From: Strongylocentrotus purpuratus | Lineage: Eukaryota > Echinodermata > Echinoidea > Camarodonta > Strongylocentrotidae | Direction of reading: 5' to 3' | DNA length: 64,000 nucleotides | Assembly (NCBI RefSeq): GCF_000002235.5 | Contig: NW_022145528.1 | Coordinates: forward strand, 496,001-560,000 | Part shown: positions 1 to 9,497 of the stretch, piece by piece | Layout of the letters: each line of letters begins with the position of its first letter | Numbering within the stretch: position 1 is the stretch's first letter | Program-made: the position numbers and the translations under genes | The notes under the pieces: generated by a model | What the model saw: the letters and a program-made list of their open reading frames with translations, nothing else | The model's database searches: none | What the model was told of the DNA's origin: nothing

Positions 1-1075
1 TACGAACCAGAGTAAAATAACACCGAGTTCCTATAGGAAATCCATTTATTCAGATGGTCATATCTGGTTTTCGATATTTGGACATTATTTTTTATGCTCT
101 TTCTGAAAATGAAGTTCAAATTGAGAAATTCTAAAAATATTATTTTGATGACGTCACACTTCACCACTTTATTCCTATGGGTATAACATTTACTGTTCAT
201 ACCATGTTTACAAACAGAGTGTGTTGCTCAAGGTGAGTCATTTGACACATCGTCTATTAGGTCCATACTTCATTACGCTTCCTGCATGTATGTTGCTAGA
301 ATGTCAACAGAAGGGGCTTTCTCCCCCCCCCCCCCCCCCCTCACCACACACCCAATCAAGTCATTAGTCACTTGGACTGGTGCCTGTTCCTATCTCCCCT
401 CACCTAGCAGCACTCATTAGCTGGGCTATCCCTCCAAAGAACTGATTGGGCACCACGCCAGGTGTCTATAAATAGCTGAAACATAGCTTGTGTTGGTGTT
501 GCGGAGGGGCCCTTAGACTTGTAAGAAGTGATAAAGTGCATAGCAATCAACCCTTCGACTTAGTGCATTGATCCGATACTGATAGCTATGCTTCATAATA
601 ATGTGGCTTTGTTATGGTTCATTGAATGTCTTTGTTATGTATGGTTCATTGAATGTGTTTTTTGATAACATATATCTTTTGAAAGCGAGGTATTTGTTGG
701 GATTTGTTTTGCCTCATACTTCAAGCAAAATTCTTGTATTAAGGGTAAGGCATCAGGTGGGGTGGGAGGGTCTTAGTGACTGAAAGTAATCCACTTTAAC
801 TAAGCTACTGAGTATGGAGAGGGTGTGGGAAAGGGGTTTCTCTCATCATGCTCCCCCCCCCTCCCCTTTTCCTTTTCTTTCTATCCCTCTTCTTTAAAAA
901 AAATGTCCTTCTATTGCCATGCGATCAGAGGGGGCACACACATATACATACATTATTGTAGTAATGAAAAGAAAGCAAAATTAAACAATTTCAAGTATTT
1001 TTGTTTTTGTTTATTCATTTCAAATCCACCGTGTTTATGAAAGTTCTCTTTCATCTCTTTTGTTTTCACTTTCAG
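1..1075. other. Intron sequence upstream of the first visible CYRI exon
   Basis: This stretch ends in a pyrimidine-rich tract and CAG at 1073-1075, the acceptor of the first visible coding exon, so it is most simply the 3' part of a CYRI intron. It contains an 18-base C run (323-340) and a TATAAATAG motif near 466. I could not translate any part of it into the CYRI sequence expected just upstream, so the preceding exon should lie left of the window. Confidence 0.6.
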
Positions 1076-1155
1076 AATAAAGAGGTCTGGTGCGAGAAGA
1101 CTACAGATGTCCTCAGTACAATGGCTCAGATATGCAGAGTAATGATCGACAACCC
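1076..1155 (+). CDS. CYRI (FAM49): CYRI coding exon A (80 nt)
   Basis: The exon is bounded by TTTTCACTTTCAG and the donor GTAAGTA. It starts in phase 0 and encodes 26 codons plus CC, from [12 protein letters not shown] to VMIDN. The last codon is completed as Pro by the next exon. A MITE begins at 1162, just inside the following intron. Confidence 0.9.
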
Positions 1156-2343
1156 GTAAGTACAGTGAACCCTGCTTCAGCGACCACCTGTATACAAAGA
1201 CCACCACTTTATTTAAAATAAAAAAAATTGTTTCCCTGTGACAGGTGTTTCTCATTGACACATGTATTATAGAAACTTGTACGTAAAGAACACCTGTCTT
1301 TGAAGACCACTTTTCATGTTTCCCTCGAGCGGTCTTTATATACAGGTATCACTGTTATATTCATTCACCATCCTTATTTTTAATTCCGATTCCAATTTTT
1401 AATTCATCCTGTGTACCTGGCTATCCTAGAAATCAAAGAAAACTTGAACGAAATTAGTCCTCGTTTCCAGTGAGTGAATTTGAGAAAAACCACTCAAATA
1501 TGAAAAGATTAAGAAATTGCTGCGTGATAGAAATGTTAATATTATTATTATGGTTAGAAATGTTGTATTGATAAATCATATATTGCAGTATTATAGAGAG
1601 ATTCTAAATTTTAAATGCCAGTTAACATGATAATAATGATAGTAATATTGAACCCTGTACCTCGTGGTTCACTCTACTTATCCACTGGACCGCAACACCT
1701 CTATTACATCCACACCTGTATTCCTTTTGCAAATTGGTCCCCTTATAAGAACTTAGAAGAGAATGTTGCCTATTTTTAAGCTTATGTTTTGCTATGTGTC
1801 CTCTGCAGGGACTTTGTGGCTCGCTTCCAAGAAAGGAACACCGTTCTCTTCTGCCTGCGGGTCATGGTGGCCCTCATTATCCTCTACGATCACGTTCATC
1901 CTGTCGGAGCGTTTGACAAGAGCGCCCCCATCAATGTAAGTTTTTTTAGTTTTCTCTGACTTCGTCCAGATCAGGGGGGGTGTTTCACAAAGATCCTTAA
2001 AGTTAAACTTAACTCAAGTTGGGCTCATAAGTTATGGAGAGCCATTTGTAGGCTTTAAGTTAAATATATTCAAAAGCGAAAATTCAAGTATTTTAGACTT
2101 TTTATAAATTCCACATCAAAAACATGAAATCTCCTTAATAACAGAAAATCTGAATGTTTTGAATCAACATTTTATGTCTTTTAAAATAACTTTTACAAAA
2201 TATTTTCATAGATGCTAATGGCTTTCCATAATTGTTAAGTCCAACTTAGCGATAAGTTCAACTTAGGATCTTTGTGAAACACCCCCCCAGAATTTTTGAA
2301 GAATAATTTTGTTTAAATTCTAAATTTTCAAGAGTGCTCCAAC

Positions 2344-2397
<54 letters not shown>

Positions 2398-4790
2398 ACC
2401 CCCCCCCCCCCCCCCCCCCCCCCCCCCACCCTTATCACTGTAAGTTTCAAGAGCCTACAGTTAAGCCGAATTTCAGCCTCTTGAGGCAAAAATTTGTTTA
2501 TTGGCAATTATTTATTAGGTCAAACTTTATTTCATTGGAACTGATCGATTCAGAATTTGATCTAACGTGCCGTAGTGCATATACTTTATATGTATCTTCC
2601 GAAAACACAGGCAAAAAAATATCAATTGATGGATTGTATACCTCCAGCAAGCTATTTTCAAATGTACTGGTATAGAATAAGCTATTTATGTAGATCCATT
2701 GAGGGATTATTTATACACAGGTGTGCCGTAGTCTAGGTAAACAAGCGAGTTATTTCATAGACTGGTTTACATGTATATTGTCTCCCTTTTCTTTGGAAAA
2801 AGTTCGAAAAGTAACAAATGAAGGACCAGATAAATGAGTTGAGTAGATGACAAGGCGTATGAATGTTATAGTTATTCTGAGATGAAGTTTTGAGGAGGAA
2901 GCTTTTGTTGATGCACGTTAATACATGCTTTGATTTTTCTCTGTTCAGGTCAAAAGCTGTGTAAAAGTACTGAAAGATCAGGAACCAACAGAAGTTGAGC
3001 ACTTACTCAATGCGCTGAGGTGAGAGGATAGATTATTGAGAAGAAAAAGGAAAAAAAGAAGAAAACAAATTGTTTAAAAAAAATATTAAAAACATATAAT
3101 AAAAAAAAATATATAAATTTTTTTTTTTTTAAATATTTAAAAAATTAAAAAAAATTAAAATTAAAAAAAAATTTAAAAAAAAATCGCATTTTGAATGACG
3201 TATTACTCTACATAGTGTTTTGTCATTCTATCACACATTGTTTCCTTTAGTTAGAGTGATTGAAAACTAAATTTGAACTTTATTTTGTGATAATATTGTT
3301 TTTCCGTCAGACACGAGTTTTCACTCGGCCTGAACCTAAGTGTAATGTAGTCCATTTGTAGTATGTGTTCTTTATTGGGCCTATTGTGACATTGATAACT
3401 CACAAAAGATGTGTTTTGATAGTTGAACTGTGCTTAAAGTTTTTGTGGAGAAAAAGACAACAACCAGGAAATGTTGTTGAATCATAGTGACAACGCCCCA
3501 GTTAAATGGCTGTTAGCAGACACGTACAAGTTGATTTTGCCTTATTTCAGACCACAATCCTTGAAGAACCCTGCAATTTTATTTAACTATTTAAAAGCGG
3601 GACTGCACTACTTGTAGCTTCTTGCACCGTCTATATAGCAAACAATGCCTATTAAAGTTGATTCCCCATGGTCCCCTTTTTCTCATGTTAATTGAGAGCT
3701 GATTTGATGAGATGACTTCCTGTCAGTGACCCCGCAGGGAGGTCTATCCCTCCTGGCCAAACTAGTGCAGACAGGCTTTAAGACCATTCAGCATCTCCAT
3801 AGGGCCTTAAAAAAGAGATGTTGTATTGCCCTTTGCGACTGACCCTAAAATCTTGATCTACAGTTTGGCTTTTTAAAAAAGTTTTTTTTTCTACCGTTTT
3901 TTAGGAAAAAAATGTATTTAAGCATTCAAAACTGAGAAATATCAGCCCAAAGAGGGAGTATTAAAAAAAAAGTAAAAAAAGTATTAAAAAGAAAGAAAGA
4001 TTTCCGACCGACTGACAGACAGACCGACCCATGTTTTGGCACCTAAAGGGCCATTCAATATCTTTTTTTTAAAAGGCCTATTCCGTAGGTTGTTCCATCC
4101 TGGAGCAGACATCGATCCCTAGTTTTCCCCATGGCATCTCAATCAAGTAAAATAAAAAAATTGAGTCACAATGTTTATGTTTTCAAGTCAGATTGTGTTG
4201 CAATTTCCTTTACACTTTAGTAGTAGTTTGGGTCATTAAAGAGAAGGTTGAGTTCTGGGAAGAGGTGAAAAATAATTTGTGTGGAAGAACATTAGATAAA
4301 AACTGTTCCCTGAAAAGCATGGCTCTTCAAATGCCTTAATATTCTAAATATGGCATGTAACAGCATAACAATCGGGACAGATATTTATGCCACATGTTTG
4401 TGTAGTCCAATATACATCTCTCTGTGTGCAGTGCTTGAAACTTTGCCAAGACTGGGCCAAATTTCTTATCATTTTGATGATTCCAGAACCTTGCAGTACA
4501 CACCAGTACTTATATGCTAGATGATCAACCTTTACTGATCAATTCCACACCGTTTCTTTCACACTGCAATCTCATGACCAGAACTCAACTTTATCTTTAA
4601 ATGTGCAGTGACAGGTAATCATTGTGAAATCAAAATGTCCACCTCCGTGATCTAAAGCTCGCAGATCCATGTGAGAAACCTACCTGATTAATCATGGTTG
4701 GTTTATATCCTTTTCCCTAGGTACAACTCAAAGCACCTCAACGACCAGGACACACCAAATGGAATCAGAAAAGTGCTGCTTGTATCATAG
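1076..4790 (+). CDS. CYRI (FAM49): CYRI/FAM49 protein (CYFIP-related Rac1 interactor), C-terminal part, four exons
   Basis: The coding exons are 1076-1155, 1809-1935, 2949-3019 and 4721-4790, including the TAG stop at 4788-4790. They join in one frame to give 115 residues, about the last third of a protein that is about 324 residues long in vertebrates. Diagnostic stretches are [50 protein letters not shown] and KHLND, which match vertebrate CYRI-A/B from memory. All introns are GT-AG: 653 bp (phase 2), 1013 bp (phase 0) and 1701 bp (phase 2). The family is known to bind active Rac1 through its DUF1394 (CYFIP Rac1-binding) domain and to restrain the Scar/WAVE complex at the leading edge. The basic Rac-contact residues and the N-terminal myristoylation site would be encoded outside this window. 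The C-terminal tail (GIRKVLLVS) differs from the vertebrate ending and is about two residues longer. The frame is intact, so I expect a functional gene. Confidence 0.93.
1162..1354. mobile_element. MITE, ACAGTCAAACCTG-type terminal inverted repeats, copy 1
   Basis: The ends are ACAGTGAACCCTG and CAGGTATCACTGT, an imperfect 13-bp inverted repeat. The interior has the same order of GACCACCTGTATACAAAGAC, GTTTCCC, ACATGT and GCGGTCTTTATA blocks as the copies at 8665 and 12414. It lies in the intron after exon A and starts six bases after the exon's last base. It is a non-autonomous element with no coding capacity. The TA-rich flanks fit a TA or TATA target-site duplication. Confidence 0.8.
1809..1935 (+). 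CDS. CYRI (FAM49): CYRI coding exon B (127 nt)
   Basis: The exon runs from an acceptor ending CTCTGCAG to the donor GTAAGT. The first base completes a Pro codon and 42 codons follow, including the family's most conserved block, [21 protein letters not shown]. It ends in phase 0. Confidence 0.93.
1974..2288. mobile_element. MITE with GGGGGTGTTTCACAAAGATCC terminal inverted repeats
   Basis: The left end is a G run followed by TGTTTCACAAAGATCCT, and the right end is AGGATCTTTGTGAAACA followed by a C run. The inverted repeat continues inward through AAGTTAAACTTAA-like sequence with mismatches. The element is about 315 bp, sits in the intron between exons B and C, and has no open frame. The outer TGTTTCACAAA is shared with the elements at 5332 and 5982, but the interior differs, so this is a related but separate subfamily. 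Confidence 0.75.
2345..2430. repeat. Poly(C) tract, C53-A-C29-A
   Basis: Fifty-three consecutive C (2345-2397), one A, then twenty-nine C (2399-2427) lie in the intron between exons B and C. Tracts this long form G-quadruplex or i-motif structures and are often mis-sized in assemblies, so the exact length is uncertain. Confidence 0.9.
2949..3019 (+). CDS. CYRI (FAM49): CYRI coding exon C (71 nt)
   Basis: The exon begins after CTCTGTTCAG and ends before GTGAGAGG. It encodes [20 protein letters not shown] plus NAL and two bases of the next codon (Arg). It corresponds to the vertebrate block CIKVLKDQ...LLNALR. Confidence 0.92.
3799..4085. mobile_element. MITE with AAAAAGAGATGTTGTATTGCC ends, copy 1
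   Basis: The left end is ATAGGGCCTTAAAAAAGAGA and continues TGTTGTATTGCCC. The right end is its imperfect reverse complement (GGGCCATTCAATATCTTTT, then AAAAGGCCTAT). The interior shares AAGCATTCAAAACTGAGAAA and AGCCCAAAGAGGGA with the copy at 15075-15350. It is non-coding and lies in the last CYRI intron. Confidence 0.72.
4236..4600 (+). mobile_element. MITE with TTAA target sites, family TTAA-1, full-length copy
   Basis: TTAA stands at both edges. The left terminus TTAAAGAGAAGGTTGAGTTC pairs with the right terminus GAACTCAACTTTATCTTTAA. A TTAA target duplication is typical of piggyBac and Kolobok elements and their MITEs. Parts of the interior recur, inverted, at 44545-44716 (the AAGCATGGCTCTTCAAATGC block) and at 52862-53235 (the ATGATTCCAGAACCTTGCA block). 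It lies in the last CYRI intron and has no open frame. Confidence 0.78.
4721..4790 (+). CDS. CYRI (FAM49): CYRI terminal coding exon D with TAG stop
   Basis: The acceptor is TCCTTTTCCCTAG. One G completes the split Arg codon, then [20 protein letters not shown] and VS precede TAG at 4788-4790. KHLND is the last block conserved with vertebrates. Confidence 0.92.
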
Positions 4791-5329
4791 GCGACACCGC
4801 TCTCCCCAGCATCGCCTTCGACATCGTCCTCGACATCGTCCTCGACGGCGTCATCGTCACGGTTTCTATTTTGTACAAAGCCCATTCATTCCTTTTTAGT
4901 ATCCTCTGTATATATGTCTTTTTTGGAGTGGAGAGGAGAGGGAAAAAATGGAAAGGGAGAAGAAAAATTGGTATTAGAGAGTGAAATCTCAGGAAAAAAT
5001 ATTTAAAACTTAGAACAGCATCCAAATAGTGAAAGCGGGGCAAGGTTCGGGATAAATTGTTTCTCATTTGACGCACGATTCTGTATTATATCCTTTGTTA
5101 AACCCTGTAAAGATTGGTAACGCAGTGTGCCGTAATTGTTTTGAGCTTGCAGTTGCAGTGCTGTGATACAAACTCTCAAATAACGACAAAGTGATCCTTT
5201 TTTAATGGAAAGGGTCATGATAAAATAGTCTTTCTGATTTTTCCTATTTCTACCCTTAAAGGTATCCTTAGAAATCCTGCATTTCTATGAATTGGATACA
5301 CCCATGTATTGACAAACAAATGTTTGAGT

Positions 5330-5331
<2 letters not shown>

Positions 5332-5375
<44 letters not shown>

Positions 5376-5516
5376 GTTTCACAAACCTTGTCATCAGTGA
5401 CAAATGACAGTTTCTTTTATAAGCTACTTAAATCCTTGCTTCTGATTGGTTGTCAACAGATTTGTCACTGAATTTTGTCATTTGTCATTGAAAAAAGGCT
5501 TTGTGAAACGGGTCCC
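5332..5516. mobile_element. MITE with GTTTCACAAA ends, copy carrying a G43 terminus
   Basis: Forty-three consecutive G (5332-5374) run directly into TGTTTCACAAACCTTGTCAT. The other end is GCTTTGTGAAACGGGTCCC. The body (GTCATCAGTGACAAATGACA, then CTTGCTTCTGATTGGTTG) is close to the copy at 5982-6129. It is non-coding. The G run is in the position of the element's own GGG terminus, so it looks like an expanded terminus. Confidence 0.8.
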
Positions 5517-5981
5517 TAATGCTTGTTCAATACTATTTATTCTTACCTTCCAAATCAAATCAAACACCCTCTGTGGTGCAGAAACTCTTCAAATTGCAGC
5601 TAGAGTCTAAATACAGACTCGGTCAAATTTTATGGACAAAATCTGTAGATACCTCTCTTCTCTTCTCCCTATTTTTTGATGTGTACAGATGTAGTAAATT
5701 ATAGTACAGGCATAAGGCTCGATTGTTACTGAGCTTTTGGAATGCAGTGATAGGTTAAGAATGTAATGTTTCTGAGGTAAGAAAGTAAGAACTGATGATT
5801 TACAATGTACATTATGTCTTCTAGAGAAGGGTGTTTGTTTTGGTTATGAAAGCAAGAGCGGGGCAAATTTTCGGCGTCGCAGGAGCTTGAATTATGAAGA
5901 CTAATACCAGACTCAAACCGACTCCAGACCAACCAATTTTTGGCCATTATGTTATTGTTTGTTTCGGTCTCTTGTCGGTCT

Positions 5982-6129
5982 GGGGGCCGTTTCACAAAAC
6001 TTGTCATCAGTGACAAACGACAGTCTTTGTTATAAGCTACTGAAATCCTTGCTTCTGATTGGTTATCAACAGATTTGTCACTGATTTTGGTCATTTGTCA
6101 TTGAAAAAAGGCTTTGTGAAACGGGTCCC
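5982..6129. mobile_element. MITE with GTTTCACAAA ends, second copy
   Basis: The ends are GGGGGCCGTTTCACAAAACT and GGCTTTGTGAAACGGGTCCC. It is about 148 bp and highly similar to 5375-5516. The normal terminus here shows what the G43 copy probably looked like before expansion. Confidence 0.8.
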
Positions 6130-6810
6130 AGGTGTCCATCTTGCTGGTTTGGCAAAAGTATCATAATCACAGTTATTTGGGGGAGAAACAAATCATAAGA
6201 ATTGAACAATATGATATATCAAACTGATTCCTTCAGTGATATCAACTCTGTCGTTAAAGAAAAGAATTCCAATCTCCTGTTGTATAGAAATGTCCCTTGA
6301 AAATTGCTGAAATTCGGTGGATTCACAAGCTACCGACACCAGTGTTTAGTCGATTTCACAAGTCGACAAACATATCAGCTGTGGCTTTGTGATATACCCT
6401 AGGAGATGAGGGGATTTAAGCAAAATGTTGGTTGGGAAGGCTTAGATAGCTTATTCAGGGTGAATTTTGGGCTGATTCCAAAAGTATCAGTCATGTTGAC
6501 CCTAATCACAGTGTTTTGATGATTTGGGCTCACTGCAGTCTAAAGATTTGCTCTTGCTGGTTTGAAGGGATAAAGTCAGATATCGGTGACAGAAGTGGAA
6601 ACGGTTTTCACAAGAAAATGGAATAAGAAGAAAAAATGTGCGCATGCAATATGGTGTGCACATACCAAGAACTACATTTGTGTAGGTATATGTCATTACT
6701 ATTTGAAATCATGTACAGTATTTGCAAATAGATATAAAAAAAAATATATTTTACAGGAAAAAAAAATGTGGGAAATATTTGTTACTCAGTCTACAATAAA
6801 AAATGTATAT

Positions 6811-8320
6811 TAGAGATTTGTTTAGAAAGAAAGAAGAATTTATTCAAAGTTGAATAATCATCTATTTAATATGAAATTGCCTCATTTTTCCCATAGTGGA
6901 TTTGTACTCGATGCACTGAACATGCAGGTCAAAAATGATTTTCTATTCTAGTTAGATGAACTTTATTTGATGTTTTTGTCAACGGATTGCATGATCTGTT
7001 GAAGCACTATGTCGATGTATCTTTTTTTTGTTACTTCTTATCGTGCATATTTATGTGGTAGAGATGTGGAAATGAACTGAGCAGAGATTTGTCAAAGCGC
7101 ATAACATGTCATGTGGTAAATTGAAAGTTCCCCTTTGAAGAAATATCTTAATTATGTCGTGTAATGATTATATCATTTTGTGTTTCATCTTGTCATCATA
7201 AATGCTTAAGATATCACTGTTCGATAATTGTGCGAAGAAAGCAGCTGTCACTTATTTAATCCGCGATGGATATATTATCATGGGCTTGGCAGGCAGGCAG
7301 GCAGAAACACTAACTTCTGTCTAATTTATTTCCAAACATTTTTAGTTACGGTGCTGCTGAAGTAATAACAAATTTTGAGATACAGACTAATATTCACTAT
7401 GCAGATGTAGTCAAAGAATGGTCATAAATTTTCAAAATATTTTTTTTAAACATTAGATCGTTGTTGGTGCATCCATTCGCGCCCTTCTGCTGGGTATATG
7501 ACAATATCTGAATCACTCCTAATTGCTCTTTGTTTAATCTTAGCATTTCCTGAAATTGATATAGAAGCAGAAATCTATTTTGTTTTTTTGTTTCATTGTA
7601 AACATGTAGTCAAAACACAGTGTCAAAATATGCACAGCTAGTACGTAATTTATTATAATTCACTTGTTACTCGTCACTATTTTTATATCCTGTTTTCCCT
7701 ACTTTAAAAAAAAACTTAAAGCAATCATGGAAAGGTCAATTGGCTCTAGTATGAAGTCATAAGTCACTGACTAAAGAATAAACACACTTTCTGATCATAC
7801 TAAACATAGCAATGATTATGCCATAACAAGAGAGATAATCATATGAAACTTGAGTTTCCAAACTGTTTTTGAGGGGTTCAGATTGTTAACCCCTTTGCAC
7901 CAAAATATTAGATCACTCCAAATTATGAAATTTCTGGGAACTGCCATTCGGTATAGTAATTTACAACTATGATTTCCATGTTTGTTTATTTGTTTTTAGT
8001 CACCAATAAATTCAGCCTTTAAGAATACATTTTATGATTGTTATATATATATATCTAAGGGATTATGTTATTTTGGTTAAATTATCTTTTATACAAACGG
8101 CATAGACAAATTAAGATTAGCCAAACCAAAAAAATGTTATGGTACCATGCACTAAAGGCTGAATGTGAAATGCAAAGCAAGTTAATTTTTAACCTCATTT
8201 TTACTTTTTTTGATATGTTTTTTCTAGTTAATTTTAAAAAAAGGTAGATACTGTATTAAATTTCGAGTTGTTTCCATACATGTTTCAGGCTTTATTTCCG
8301 GATAAACCTGGCAGGAATTA
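6811..8320. other. AT-rich sequence with no recognised gene
   Basis: I see only short chance reading frames. There is a four-unit GGCA run near 7289, poly(A)/(T) tracts, a short (TA)n run near 8043, and one TTAACCCCTTTGCACC block near 7887 that resembles one end of the element at 8999-9497 without a partner. Confidence 0.5.
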
Positions 8321-8322
8321 AT

Positions 8323-8448
8323 TCCTTGAAATGCTAGAGCGCCACGATGGCAGCCATGCTAAAGCTGGGGTAATAATGTGGAGCGCCAGGAGTGTCAAGT
8401 CTGACAGACATAAGCGCTATACAACAAGCCTCTATTATTATTATTAAA
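8323..8448 (-). repeat. Dispersed (AAT)n-TATAGCGC repeat, copy 1
   Basis: Read on the minus strand it runs (AAT)n, TTGTATAGCGCTTATGTC, GGCGCTCCACATTATTACCC and a terminal TTTCAAGG. The same order of blocks appears at 32740-32905 and 35300-35412, with a shorter version at 58476-58590. It is non-coding, and the transposition mechanism is not evident. Confidence 0.6.
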
Positions 8449-8467
8449 CAATATATCATATACTTTA

Positions 8468-8659
8468 AAACATGTTTAGTGACCACCTGTCCATTAAAAC
8501 TTAGACCGCGGACTAACTTTCTTCATCAAACCTAATTTTCTACAAAGGCCTAAACTCAGCATTGGGTTCGAATTTGAGTAGAATACTGGTCCATGTGTAT
8601 ACATGTGAAAGCCGCTTTTCCCATCTCCTTTGAGTGGTCTTTATAGCCTGGGCAGGTTT
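8468..8659. mobile_element. Degenerate ACAGTCAAACCTG-type MITE
   Basis: TTTAGTGACCACCTGTCC at the left and GAGTGGTCTTTATAGCC followed by GCAGGTTT at the right correspond to the ends of the intact copies. The middle has diverged strongly. It sits directly beside the better-preserved copy at 8665. Confidence 0.5.
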
Positions 8660-8664
8660 CATAT

Positions 8665-8827
8665 ACAGTCAAACCTGTCTGCGGTATAGGGACCGCCCAA
8701 GGGAAACAAAAGAAAGTTGTCTTTGTAGACAGGTTCCTTTAGTACATGTTTCAATGAGAAACCATTTTCAAGGGAAACAAAAAATGCGGTCTTTGTGGAC
8801 AGGTGGTCACTAAAGCAGGTTTGACTT
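8665..8827. mobile_element. MITE, ACAGTCAAACCTG-type ends, inverted copy
   Basis: The element begins ACAGTCAAACCTGTCTGCGG and ends CTAAAGCAGGTTTGACTTT. Internal blocks GGGAAACAAAA, CTTTGTAGACAGGT and AGTACATGTTTCAATGAG are the reverse complement of those at 12414-12592. It is flanked by TA-rich sequence and is non-autonomous. Confidence 0.8.
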
Positions 8828-8998
8828 TATAAATAAACAGAAACATTACCAGGAGGAGGACATCTGAAATATAGGTGTCTGTTTCATGAAATATTGCAAT
8901 AGATTAGGCAGACGCCATTTTGATAGCTAATTCAACCCTATTTGAATCTAACAAATACCATACCTTGCCACGAATAAGACCACTCTATTTAAATTATG

Positions 8999-9497
8999 TT
9001 AACCCTTTGGGGGCCATGGATATCAAATCCGCTCTCCAAATACTTAATGATTTGCTTTGTGTTCTGTTTGATGCAAATAGCTTGTTCGTTTGGGGTTACT
9101 CATTTTTTCTGAAGGTTCATAATTCCAAAACACAGATTTCCCAACCTAAAACTTGAATGAGGTTAATTTTTGTGGAAGTTTGTTATTCCGAAAATGAAAT
9201 GGGGTTCATAAATCTGAAGTTTTTAGTTCTGAAAAAAAAAAAAGTTCATAATTCCGAAAATGAAATACATGAAGGTTCATAATTTAAAAAAAAATGACAT
9301 TGGGTTCATTATTCCAGAGGTTTGTAAGTCCGAAAACGATACAGGGTTCTATTTTATTTTCGGATTAATGAATCTACGGAATAATGATCCTTCTGAAATA
9401 CAAACCCTCATAGATAAAACAAGAACCTTCAGAATCATGAACCTTCAGAAACATAGCATGTAACCTTTTTAAAATCTAGAGGCACTGAAGGGGTTAA
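8999..9497. mobile_element. MITE with TTAACCC ends and internal GTTCATAATTCCGAAAA units
   Basis: TTAACCCTTTGGGGGCC (from 8999) and GGCACTGAAGGGGTTAA (to 9497) form imperfect inverted ends on TTAA sites, about 499 bp apart. The interior holds degenerate repeats of a unit like GGTTCATAATTCCGAAAATG in both orientations. Related units recur near 10040-10100. Open frames here arise from the repeats and are not genes. Confidence 0.62.

Larger units (their letters stand above)
4791..6810 (+). other. Probable CYRI 3' UTR and downstream flank
   Basis: No further coding sequence of the gene is visible after the stop. A 12-bp unit with the core TCGACATCGTCC is tandemly repeated near 4817-4859. A candidate poly(A) signal (AATAAA) occurs near 6793 in ACAATAAAAAATG, and other AATAAA hexamers follow at about 7774 and 8005, so the transcript end cannot be fixed. 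Two MITEs (5332 and 5982) lie inside this stretch and would be part of the UTR if the distal signals are used. Confidence 0.45.

Noticed and set aside
460-520. Possible core promoter (TATAAATAG near 466)
   Set aside because: It is a single motif within a CYRI intron, with no coding exon or initiator structure attached; too weak to call.
2334-2675. Proline-rich frame
   Set aside because: It is created by the poly(C) tract in a CYRI intron; the part after the tract has no recognisable motif.
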